Shown: in pieces, positions 28,976-37,178 of the stretch | How the letters are laid out: each line of letters starts with the position of its first letter | Numbering within the stretch: position 1 is the stretch's first letter | Source: Calditrichia bacterium | Lineage (GTDB): Bacteria > Calditrichota > Calditrichia > RBG-13-44-9 > J075 | NCBI GenBank assembly: GCA_028284905.1 | Contig: JANQQU010000060.1 | Coordinates: forward strand, 211,226 to 275,225 | Reading direction: 5' to 3' | DNA length: 64,000 bases | Notes under the pieces: model-generated | Told to the model about the DNA's origin: nothing | Seen by the model: only the letters and a program-made list of their open reading frames with translations | Databases searched by the model: none | Made by a program: the position numbers and the translations under genes

Positions 28976-29731
28976 ATGAATCGCAATTGGCAGTTACTTC
29001 TTATTTCAACCTTATTATTGGCAACAACCACTATCAGCTTCGCCCAGGTGCCCTGGCCGGAGAAAGCAAAGAACTTGAAAGTATTACCGGCAAACACCAG
29101 CACAGCACAGTTGCGCCAGACCATGTTTGCCTTTTCAAATGCGCTTGGGGTTAACTGCATCCATTGTCATGTTGCCGGCGAATTCAATGATTGGTCCACC
29201 TACGATTTTGCTGCTGACGACAAACCGACCAAGCGCATCGCCCGCATTATGTTTAAGATGGTCGACTACATCAACAACGAAGCGATGAGCGAAGTCAGCG
29301 AAATTCGCGAACGTTCGGTAGACGTCTCCTGCATGACTTGCCACCGTGGGAACACAACGCCGAAATCCCTGCAACAGACACTGGCGGAGGTTATCGAAGC
29401 TGAAGGGGTGCGTGCAGGGATTCGGGAATATCGTCGCTTAAAGGAGCGTTATCAGCATGGCATGGCTTTCGACTTTTCGGAAGCGCCGCTGAATCTCCTT
29501 GGCTACCAATTAATGGGCGAAGGCAAACTGGATGAAGCGATTGAAATATTCAAGCTCAACGTCGAAGAGTATCCGAATAATTTCAATCCGTACGATAGCC
29601 TGGCGGAAGCCTTCATGGAAAATGGTCAACATCGGCTGGCGGTGATCTACTATAGTAAATCTCTGGCCCTGAACCCGGAAAACACCAACGCGCTACAAAT
29701 GCTTGAACAACTGGAAGGTGAGCAAAAATGA
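28976..29731 (+). CDS. Secreted diheme cytochrome c with TPR-like C-terminus
   Basis: A 251-residue exported protein. The ATG at 28976 follows GAGGAGAG; the open frame reaches back to 28925 inside permease 6 but the ribosome site decides the start. A signal peptide (1-23, ending ISFAQ) leads into a domain with two heme c sites, CIHCH (61-65) and CMTCH (119-123), plus the conserved KPTKRIARIMFKMV between them. This pattern is that of the small PF02276-related (photosynthetic reaction-centre type) cytochromes of non-phototrophs. Residues ~170-245 form two TPR-like repeats (GKLDEAIEIFKLNVEEYPNN and GQHRLAVIYYSKSLALNPEN). It sits inside the permease operon, and its TGA overlaps the next ATG by four bases. 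Electron transfer in the periplasm is inferred; its link to the permeases is unknown. Confidence 0.88.
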   Translation: MNRNWQLLLISTLLLATTTISFAQVPWPEKAKNLKVLPANTSTAQLRQTMFAFSNALGVNCIHCHVAGEFNDWSTYDFAADDKPTKRIARIMFKMVDYINNEAMSEVSEIRERSVDVSCMTCHRGNTTPKSLQQTLAEVIEAEGVRAGIREYRRLKERYQHGMAFDFSEAPLNLLGYQLMGEGKLDEAIEIFKLNVEEYPNNFNPYDSLAEAFMENGQHRLAVIYYSKSLALNPENTNALQMLEQLEGEQK

Positions 29732-32142
29732 TTCAAAATTATTTTAAGATCGCCCTCAGAAATCTGAAAAAGCACAAACTGTTTTCGTTGATCAACTTCT
29801 TTGGGCTAACGATAGGGATGGCGGCCGGCATCATCATTCTGCTCCACGTCAGTTTTGAATTGAGTTATGACGATTTTCACGAAGGTAGCACAGATATCTA
29901 TCGGATAACGATGAATGAATCACGCCATGGCGTAGCCACGGCCGGGCGGGCGAAAGTGTATGGTTTTATCGCAGAAGATCTGCAGGAGAATTTCCCGGAA
30001 GTGATGGCAGCTGGCCGGATCATCAATCTTAGTGGGATCATGGGGAATTTTACTATGGGTTACCAGGATAAACAATTTGCACTCGACCGTGCGTATTATG
30101 GTGATCCATCGCTTTTCCAGATTTTTTCTTTCAAATCAAAAGCCGGAGATCTTCAACAGTCGTTGGCGGCGCCGTTTAGTGTCGTCGTTAGCGAATCATT
30201 TGCCCGGAAGTTTTTTGGGGATGAGTCGCCGCTGGGGAAAACATTAATCCAGAATGGCGGGGATGCATATCAGATAACCGCCATTATCGAGGCTTTGCCC
30301 GAAAATTCACACCTGCAATTTGAATGCATTTTTTCTCTCTCCTCATTAGCGGAAGAACGGATATGGCAGTATATGCCTGGCTGGGCAGATTGGCTAACCT
30401 ACATTCGTCTAACGCCCGACACAGAACCGGAAATTTTTCTGGAGAAAATGACCCAGGCGGATATTGTCGCGAATCATCTCAATAACGCAAGCGCAAATGG
30501 TCGCAGTAGCAGACTTGATTTGCAGCCGCTGGGGGATATACATCTCTATTCGCAACTGGAAGGGGAAGCATCGGTAAATGGCAATGCAACGCTCACATTC
30601 AGTCTGCTGATCATCGCTTTTTTCATACTACTGATTGCCTGGATCAACTATATCAATCTCGCCACTGCCCGTTCGATGGAACGCGCCCGGGAGGTTGGTA
30701 TTCGTAAAGTGGTCGGCGCCCAGCGGCAAGGATTGATCATGCAATTTGTGCTGGAGTCATTATTGCTAAACGTTATCGCCTCGGCGCTTGCCATACTGCT
30801 GGTGCGGGACCAGCTGCCATTCTTCGCCCAGCTACTGGGCCATCCACTGGAATTTTCGTTTTATGGGCAGCATTTACTCTGGGGCATCCTGGGCCTGTTT
30901 TTCATCGCCGGGGTCGTGCTTTCCAGCATTTATCCTGCCTGGGTGCTATCCGCGCATCAACCAATCACCGTATTGAAAGGGAGTTTATCTCATGGCCGGC
31001 AAACTTTCAGTTCCCGGAAAGCATTAATCATCTTCCAATTTGCTGCATCCATTGTGCTAATTACAATGACTGCCGCCATCTATCAGCAAATAAACTTCAT
31101 GCGCAGCAAATCCCTTGGGGTCAATATCGATCAGACACTGATTGTTGCAGGGCCGGCGGTTGTCGGCGACGATTACGTAAGCGACGTAAGCGGATTTCGC
31201 AATGACCTGGCCATGCAAAGCGCCATTAAAAGCACGACCGTTTCTACCAACATTCCCGGCCGGGAAAGCACCTGGGGCGGCAGAATACGGCTGCGTAATG
31301 CCGAAAGTGCCACACCGCTCGGCGCAGATTTTATGGGGATCGATTACAATTTCATAAACGCATACGAGATGCGCATGTTGGAGGGCCGGGCATTTTCCGA
31401 AGAATTTCCTTCAGATGAAAATGCAATTATTCTCAACGAATCAGCTACCCGGCAATTGGGTTTTACAGATTATACAGCGGCCATCGGGGAAGTTGCTCTT
31501 GGCTGGCGGAACCGCGAGTTTGAGATCATCGGCATAATGGCCGACCATCACCAGCTCTCCCTGCATGAGGCGATGCAGCCAACGGTTTATTTTCTCCGGA
31601 AAACGGGCAGTTTCTACTCCATCAAGTTGCAGAGCAACAACATCGCCTCGACTATCGAAATGATTCAGGCAAGATATGATGCTCATTTCCCCGGCAACCC
31701 TTTCGAGTTCTATTTTCTTGACAGTTACTTCGACCGGCAGTATCGGGCGGATTATCGCTTCGGCCAGGTATTCTCATTGTTTTCCGGCCTCGCGATTTTG
31801 ATTGCCTGCCTCGGGCTTTTTGCCTTTTCAGCATTCACCGCCAGCCGTCGCACCCGGGAAGTTGGCATACGTAAAGTACTTGGTGCCAGCAGCACCGGAA
31901 TCTTCCAATTACTATCGAAAGATTTTCTACGCATAATTTTGATTGCCGCATTATTTGCACTGCCAGCGACATTGTGGCTGGTAAACGCCTGGCTGGAAAA
32001 TTATGCCTTTCGCATCAATCCGGGATTTCTTCTCTTCACATTGCCACCGCTGCTGGTACTAATGGTCGCATTATTCACTATCAGCATCCAGGCGGTGAAA
32101 TCTGCACTGATTAATCCCGTAGAGGCGCTACGGCACGAATAA
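29728..32142 (+). CDS. ABC permease, double MacB_PCD-FtsX (array member 7 of 11)
   Basis: An 804-residue member whose ATG overlaps the cytochrome stop (ATGA), giving translational coupling. The coupling motifs are EVGIRK (from 322) and EVGIRK (from 711). It is divergent in several family positions: LINFFGLTIGMAAGIIILLH in helix 1, AWINYINLATARS rather than ACINFMN, and MADHHQLSLHEAMQPTVYF in place of the KDFHF-SLH-PL block. The replacement of PL by PT and the loss of FHF suggest a changed periplasmic contact. The second FtsX block has SRRTREVG. The tail is ALINPVEALRHE. Architecture and length are otherwise normal, so it should be a working membrane subunit. Confidence 0.9.
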   Translation: MIQNYFKIALRNLKKHKLFSLINFFGLTIGMAAGIIILLHVSFELSYDDFHEGSTDIYRITMNESRHGVATAGRAKVYGFIAEDLQENFPEVMAAGRIINLSGIMGNFTMGYQDKQFALDRAYYGDPSLFQIFSFKSKAGDLQQSLAAPFSVVVSESFARKFFGDESPLGKTLIQNGGDAYQITAIIEALPENSHLQFECIFSLSSLAEERIWQYMPGWADWLTYIRLTPDTEPEIFLEKMTQADIVANHLNNASANGRSSRLDLQPLGDIHLYSQLEGEASVNGNATLTFSLLIIAFFILLIAWINYINLATARSMERAREVGIRKVVGAQRQGLIMQFVLESLLLNVIASALAILLVRDQLPFFAQLLGHPLEFSFYGQHLLWGILGLFFIAGVVLSSIYPAWVLSAHQPITVLKGSLSHGRQTFSSRKALIIFQFAASIVLITMTAAIYQQINFMRSKSLGVNIDQTLIVAGPAVVGDDYVSDVSGFRNDLAMQSAIKSTTVSTNIPGRESTWGGRIRLRNAESATPLGADFMGIDYNFINAYEMRMLEGRAFSEEFPSDENAIILNESATRQLGFTDYTAAIGEVALGWRNREFEIIGIMADHHQLSLHEAMQPTVYFLRKTGSFYSIKLQSNNIASTIEMIQARYDAHFPGNPFEFYFLDSYFDRQYRADYRFGQVFSLFSGLAILIACLGLFAFSAFTASRRTREVGIRKVLGASSTGIFQLLSKDFLRIILIAALFALPATLWLVNAWLENYAFRINPGFLLFTLPPLLVLMVALFTISIQAVKSALINPVEALRHE

Positions 32143-32170
32143 AGAATTACTAACCATCATTGGAGCACCT

Positions 32171-34570
32171 ATGTTTGAGAACTTTTTCAAAATCGCTATT
32201 CGCAATTTAAGCCGTAACAAAGTGATCTCTTTGATCAACATTATCGGGCTGTCAGTCGGGATGGCCTGCTTTCTGCTCATTGGCATTTGGGTCTTCGATG
32301 AGTTAAGCTATGACCGCTTTCACCCGGAGGCAGATCGGCTCTATCGGGTAGTAGTTGACTACGAAGTACCTGGTGGTGTGCAGGACTATGCCGTCAGTGC
32401 AGCAGTAATGCCGAGAACGATGCGGGAAGAAATTCCGGAAATCGAATTAGGCACCGCAATGTCCTTCAACGGAATGACCATACGCAATCCTCAGCAGAAT
32501 GTCCCGTTTATTGAAAGAACCGTTTGTTTCGCCGAGCCTGTCGCTTTTGAGATGTTTGGCTTCGAATTTCTTAAGGGTGATCCGGAAACTGCCTTAAGCA
32601 CGCCAAATTCCGTAGTAATTACCGAGGAAATCGCGGAAAAGTATTTTGGTGACAGCGATCCAATCGGACAAACGCTGATAATGAATGGGCGCCCCCTTAG
32701 TGTCCCGGATGAGCGCGAATATCGCGTCACCGGATTATTGAAGAATCTCCCGGAAAACACCCACATCCAAAGAAACATCTTCTGCTCTTTTGCAACTCTG
32801 GAACTCTTTGCCGAACGCCAGATCAATCATTGGGGATGGCTGTTCTTTTACGGATATGTTCGCCTGAAAGAGGGTGTCAGTCCGGCACTTGTTGAAAGTA
32901 AATTTCCTGAGTTGTTAACCCGTCATGCAGATCCCAGAGATGCGGAAGGCGCAACCATTCGTTTACAGCCGGTGACGGATATCCACCTATATTCCGACCG
33001 GATGTTCGACGGCCAAAATGGCGATATGTCCAACGTATATCTTTTCTCCGCTGTTGCCTTGTTAATCATTCTCATTGCCTGTATCAATTTTATGAATTTA
33101 TCCACCGCCCGTTCGGTGAAGCGCAGTAAAGAAGTCGGTGTTAAAAAAGTATTGGGTGCCCGGCGCAAGCAGCTGATCACGCAATTTCTCAGTGAAGCAA
33201 TCATCGCCGGTTCATTAGCAGTTGTCATCAGTCTGGTACTGGTAGAACTGGCCTTGCCGGTTTTTAATGAACTGAGCCAAAAAAATCTGACCCTTCCATG
33301 GAGTAACATTTGGTTAATTATCGGACTGCCCACACTGGCAATTCTGGTTGGTGTTCTCTCCGGTATTTATCCGGCATTTTTCCTCTCGGCCTTCAAACCG
33401 GTAAACGTTTTAAAAAATACCCGTTCGCTAAGCAGTGGGGGTGGTTTGCTAAGAAAGGGACTGATCATCTTCCAATTTTCTGTTTCGGTAATTCTGATTA
33501 TCGGCACGGCGATTGTCCACTCTCAACTCGATTATTTCAAAAACAAGAAGCTCGGTTTCGAGCAGGATCAGATTGTCACAGTTGGAATGCCAGCCAATCT
33601 GGAAGAAACCCGATTCAATGCTTTGGAAAATGAACTCAAATCATTCTCTGGCATTGATGCCGTTATCCGGGCTTCATCTATTCCTGGCGGTAACACGATC
33701 CAGTTCGGATACACTTCGCAACAAAATCCGGATGCCAAACCGGGATTTATGTCGACATATTCGGTTGATTACAACTTTATCGACCTGCTATCTCTGGAAA
33801 TCATTGAAGGCCGTAAATTCCGGGAGGATTTCGGCACGGATACCTCAGCTTTCGTCATCAACGAAACCGCTGCCAGAGATCTTGGTTTTGAAACACCCCA
33901 TCAAGCTATCGGAGAAGAGCTAAGCATGGAAGAAGGCAAATCCGGCACGATCATTGGCGTAATGAAGAACTTTCATTATTCATCTCTCCGCCAGCCGATC
34001 GGTCCATTGGTAATGCATATTTCTCCACGCAGATATACCCTTGTCGCCTTAAAGCTACGGGCGAATGAGGTCGAAGAAGCATTAGCACATCTTGAGACCA
34101 CTTATCGCAGCTTCTTTCCCGATCGGGCATTTTCATTCACCTTTCTCGATGAACGCATTGAACGGCAATACCTCGAGGAAAACCGCCTGGGGAGCATCTT
34201 CGGCTACTTTTCCTTCCTGGCTATTTTTATCGCCTGTCTGGGATTATTTGGCCTGGCATCTTTCACGACCGAACAACGCACTAAAGAGGTCGGTATTCGC
34301 AAAGTATTGGGCGCTTCACAATTCTCTTTATTACAGTTACTCACAAAAGAGTTTTTGATCCTGGTTTCCATTGCGAATCTCATCGCCTGGCCAGTCGCCT
34401 GGCTTATTATGAACCGCTGGCTGGAGAATTTTGCTTATCGCACCGATATGGGCTGGGGCATTTTTCTGGTCGCCGGCGCTCTGGCGTTAATCATCGCATT
34501 AGCGACGGTTAGCTGGCAAGCTATCAAGGTTTCCCTGGCAAACCCGGTAAGCGCCCTGCGGCACGAATGA
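32171..34570 (+). CDS. ABC permease, double MacB_PCD-FtsX (array member 8 of 11)
   Basis: A 799-residue member, 28 bases after member 7, with TTGGAG before the ATG. It begins MFENFFKIAIRNLSRNKVIS. The first coupling motif reads EVGVKK (from 321), where Lys replaces the Arg found in all ten siblings; the second is EVGIRK (from 706). The first periplasmic domain contains an extra proline-rich insertion, GRPLSVPDEREYRVTG. The second has KNFHYSSLRQPIGPL. A Gly-rich linker SLSSGGGLLRKG precedes helix 5. The tail is SLANPVSALRHE. Position and spacing place it well inside the long operon. Confidence 0.9.
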   Translation: MFENFFKIAIRNLSRNKVISLINIIGLSVGMACFLLIGIWVFDELSYDRFHPEADRLYRVVVDYEVPGGVQDYAVSAAVMPRTMREEIPEIELGTAMSFNGMTIRNPQQNVPFIERTVCFAEPVAFEMFGFEFLKGDPETALSTPNSVVITEEIAEKYFGDSDPIGQTLIMNGRPLSVPDEREYRVTGLLKNLPENTHIQRNIFCSFATLELFAERQINHWGWLFFYGYVRLKEGVSPALVESKFPELLTRHADPRDAEGATIRLQPVTDIHLYSDRMFDGQNGDMSNVYLFSAVALLIILIACINFMNLSTARSVKRSKEVGVKKVLGARRKQLITQFLSEAIIAGSLAVVISLVLVELALPVFNELSQKNLTLPWSNIWLIIGLPTLAILVGVLSGIYPAFFLSAFKPVNVLKNTRSLSSGGGLLRKGLIIFQFSVSVILIIGTAIVHSQLDYFKNKKLGFEQDQIVTVGMPANLEETRFNALENELKSFSGIDAVIRASSIPGGNTIQFGYTSQQNPDAKPGFMSTYSVDYNFIDLLSLEIIEGRKFREDFGTDTSAFVINETAARDLGFETPHQAIGEELSMEEGKSGTIIGVMKNFHYSSLRQPIGPLVMHISPRRYTLVALKLRANEVEEALAHLETTYRSFFPDRAFSFTFLDERIERQYLEENRLGSIFGYFSFLAIFIACLGLFGLASFTTEQRTKEVGIRKVLGASQFSLLQLLTKEFLILVSIANLIAWPVAWLIMNRWLENFAYRTDMGWGIFLVAGALALIIALATVSWQAIKVSLANPVSALRHE

Positions 34571-34617
34571 TTAATGATTATAAATCAACGTATATTTAAA
34601 ATCAGGGATTTTATCAA

Positions 34618-36993
34618 ATGATTAAAAACCACCTTAAAATTGCCCTTCGCAACCTCTGGAAACATCGCATGTTTTCAATGGTCAACGTCTTTGGTCTGGC
34701 TGTCGGCCTTACCGTCGCCATCATTATCCTTCTGTTTGTTTCCAGCGAGCTAGCTTATGACGATTTTCATAAGAATGGCGAGACCGTTTATCGGGTATTA
34801 CGAAAAGCAGACCTGAACGACAGTAACTACCTCATCGGCGTCACCTCCGGGCCTTATGGAGAAGCGCTAAAAAATGATTATCCGGAAACCGTGCAGGATT
34901 TCACCCGGGTAATGCCAACCGATGGCTTAGTCACCTATGCAGACAAATCGTTCAACGAAGAAAAATTCTTTCTGGTAGACGAAAACTTTTTCGACTTCTT
35001 CACTTATCCTCTGGCATCGGGCAATGCATCGGCAGCGCTTACCAATCCCAACAACATCGTTTTATCATCGGAAATGGCCCGGAAATATTTTGGTGAGAAA
35101 AATCCGCTGGGGGAAACGCTTCGGCTGGATAACCAACTTGATTTTATCGTCACCGGCGTTCTGGCAGAAAAACCCGGACGATCTCATCTGGATTTCGACT
35201 TTCTCGCCTCTATCAAAGTGATGGACAATTTCAGCTGGTTCAGCAACTGGTGGAGCAACAGCCTTTACACCTATGTTCGCATCAATACGCCGCAGGAAGC
35301 TGCAGGACTAGATGCACAGCTGTCCGGGTTTATGGATAAATATTTTGCTGCGGATTTCGAGCGAAACGGCACCCGTGTTGATCTTACCCTGCAACCACTA
35401 TCGCAGGTTTATTTCCAGAATGAAGTCCGTTATGATCGGGTGCTGCATGGCGATAAAAACGCGGTTTATATTTTTATGGCCATCGCTGTTTTCATCATGT
35501 TGATTGCCTGTATCAATTATACAAATTTAACGACAGCCAGGGCCGGCCAGCGGGCGCGGGAAATTGGCGTAAGGAAAGCGCTGGGTGCTGGACGCTCGCG
35601 TTTAGTTATCCAATTTCTGTCAGAATCTTTTCTGATGACGTTTTCCGCGATCTTAATTTCTTTAGCTGCGGTCGAATTACTGCTACCATTATTCAACAGC
35701 ATATTTCAATTAGACCTGGTTTTCCCGCTAGGCAGTCTTTCTGTTCTCGGCCTTCTCGCTGCATTGTTAGTGCTGGTTTCCATCGTTGCCGGTAGCTATC
35801 CGGCCTTCCTGCTTTCTTCATTTCGGCCGATCGCGGTATTAAATCAGCAGAAAACCCGTGCAGGCTCTGTGGTGATTCGAAAGGGACTCGTAGTTTTCCA
35901 GTTCGCGATCTCAGTCTTCCTAATCATCGCAACACTATTGATCGGCAAACAGCTGAACTTTCTCAACGAAAAAGACCTCGGTTTTGATGACGAGCAGGTT
36001 GTGTTGGTCCGTATGAATAACAATGCAATTTTTAACCAGCGTGAAGATTTCCTTAATCGCCTGCGAAACGAGCCGGGGATCATTGAAGCCTCTGCCATGA
36101 CGGGAGAGCCCGGTGGTTTTCATGATGCAATGTCTTTTGATATTGACGGTATGGATCAGAACTATCGATTTCGCACTGTCTTTACAGATTACACCTACGC
36201 AGATGTGTTTGACCTGGAATTACTTGCCGGGAGAAATTTCTCGCGAGACTTCGGCACAGATGCCAATGAAGCAGTGATACTCAATGAAACCGCCGTTCGC
36301 ACCATCGGCCTGGACAATGAATCAGCAATCGGATTAACATTAACAAACACCATGATGGATACCACTCAACGGCGCGTTGTCGGTGTTGTTAAAGATTATC
36401 ATTTCTCGTCATTAAAAGATGAAATCGAACCGTTAATAATCATCAATCATTCCAGCGCCCGAACACTGGCGATAAAGGTTGCGGCTGAAAACATCGACAA
36501 TCAACTAAGCATCATTCGAGCACGGTGGGAAGTAATTTCACCATCTTATCCTTTCGAATACAAATTCCTTGATGATAGCTTCAGCATGCTTTATCAGCAG
36601 GAACAGAAGGAATCTACCCTCCTGAACATTTTCGCAGCAATTTCAATCATCATCGCCTGCCTGGGTGTCTTTGCACTTGCCGCTTTTACGGCAGAGGAGC
36701 GCACAAAGGAAATCGGCATTCGAAAAGTGCTCGGGGCAAGCACCGGCGGAATTATTAGTTTGCTCTCTTCGGATTTCATCAAGCTTGTGCTAATTGGCAA
36801 CTTAGTGGCCTGGCCGTTAGCGTATTTCGGGATGGAGAAATGGCTGGAGAATTTTGCTTATCGCACCGAGATCAGCCTGGATGTATTTATCGCAGCCGGT
36901 ATTGGCGCGCTCCTGGTAACGTTGCTGACCATCATCTGGCAGGCAGTCAGGGCCGCATTGGCCAACCCTGTCGATGCGCTGCGCCATGAATGA
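34618..36993 (+). CDS. ABC permease, double MacB_PCD-FtsX (array member 9 of 11)
   Basis: A 791-residue member, 47 bases after member 8 with only a weak GGGA ribosome site. It starts MIKNHLKIALRNLWKHRMFS. Helix 1 has LTVAIIILLFVSSEL without cysteines. The first FtsX block has TTARAGQRAREIGVRKALGA (E315 start of the coupling motif) and the second EIGIRK from 698. The linker before helix 5 is VLNQQKTRAGSVVIRKGL. The second periplasmic domain ends with KDYHFSSLKDEIEPLIIIN. It is probably the last gene of the operon that begins with member 2, because a long palindrome and a 185-base gap follow. Confidence 0.9.
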   Translation: MIKNHLKIALRNLWKHRMFSMVNVFGLAVGLTVAIIILLFVSSELAYDDFHKNGETVYRVLRKADLNDSNYLIGVTSGPYGEALKNDYPETVQDFTRVMPTDGLVTYADKSFNEEKFFLVDENFFDFFTYPLASGNASAALTNPNNIVLSSEMARKYFGEKNPLGETLRLDNQLDFIVTGVLAEKPGRSHLDFDFLASIKVMDNFSWFSNWWSNSLYTYVRINTPQEAAGLDAQLSGFMDKYFAADFERNGTRVDLTLQPLSQVYFQNEVRYDRVLHGDKNAVYIFMAIAVFIMLIACINYTNLTTARAGQRAREIGVRKALGAGRSRLVIQFLSESFLMTFSAILISLAAVELLLPLFNSIFQLDLVFPLGSLSVLGLLAALLVLVSIVAGSYPAFLLSSFRPIAVLNQQKTRAGSVVIRKGLVVFQFAISVFLIIATLLIGKQLNFLNEKDLGFDDEQVVLVRMNNNAIFNQREDFLNRLRNEPGIIEASAMTGEPGGFHDAMSFDIDGMDQNYRFRTVFTDYTYADVFDLELLAGRNFSRDFGTDANEAVILNETAVRTIGLDNESAIGLTLTNTMMDTTQRRVVGVVKDYHFSSLKDEIEPLIIINHSSARTLAIKVAAENIDNQLSIIRARWEVISPSYPFEYKFLDDSFSMLYQQEQKESTLLNIFAAISIIIACLGVFALAAFTAEERTKEIGIRKVLGASTGGIISLLSSDFIKLVLIGNLVAWPLAYFGMEKWLENFAYRTEISLDVFIAAGIGALLVTLLTIIWQAVRAALANPVDALRHE

Positions 36994-37010
36994 TTAAACC
37001 AATGCAAACC

Positions 37011-37095
37011 TTGGTTGTCGTTGGGGGGTATTATCGTAGAGAAAATTCATGAATTTTCTCTACACGATAATACAATACGCCCCAACGACACCCAA
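37011..37095. repeat. Long inverted repeat between permeases 9 and 10
   Basis: An 85-base near-perfect palindrome starts 18 bases after the permease 9 stop. The centre is the 18-bp perfect palindrome GAAAATTCATGAATTTTC at 37041-37058. The outer arms are TTGGTTGTCGTTGGGG and its complement with one mismatch. The right arm carries two small insertions, one of which makes the direct repeat GTATTGTATT. As RNA it could fold into a hairpin with roughly 35 paired bases, far longer than an ordinary terminator, and no T-run follows. It could be a REP/MITE-like element, an RNA-processing hairpin, or a bidirectional stop. Confidence 0.75.
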
Positions 37096-37178
37096 ATCAT
37101 CCCACCAGGCATTCCATGTAAACCATTTCCTGGTTCGGTTTGTCCAATTTTTAACAAACAAAGACAAATGGAGAACCG

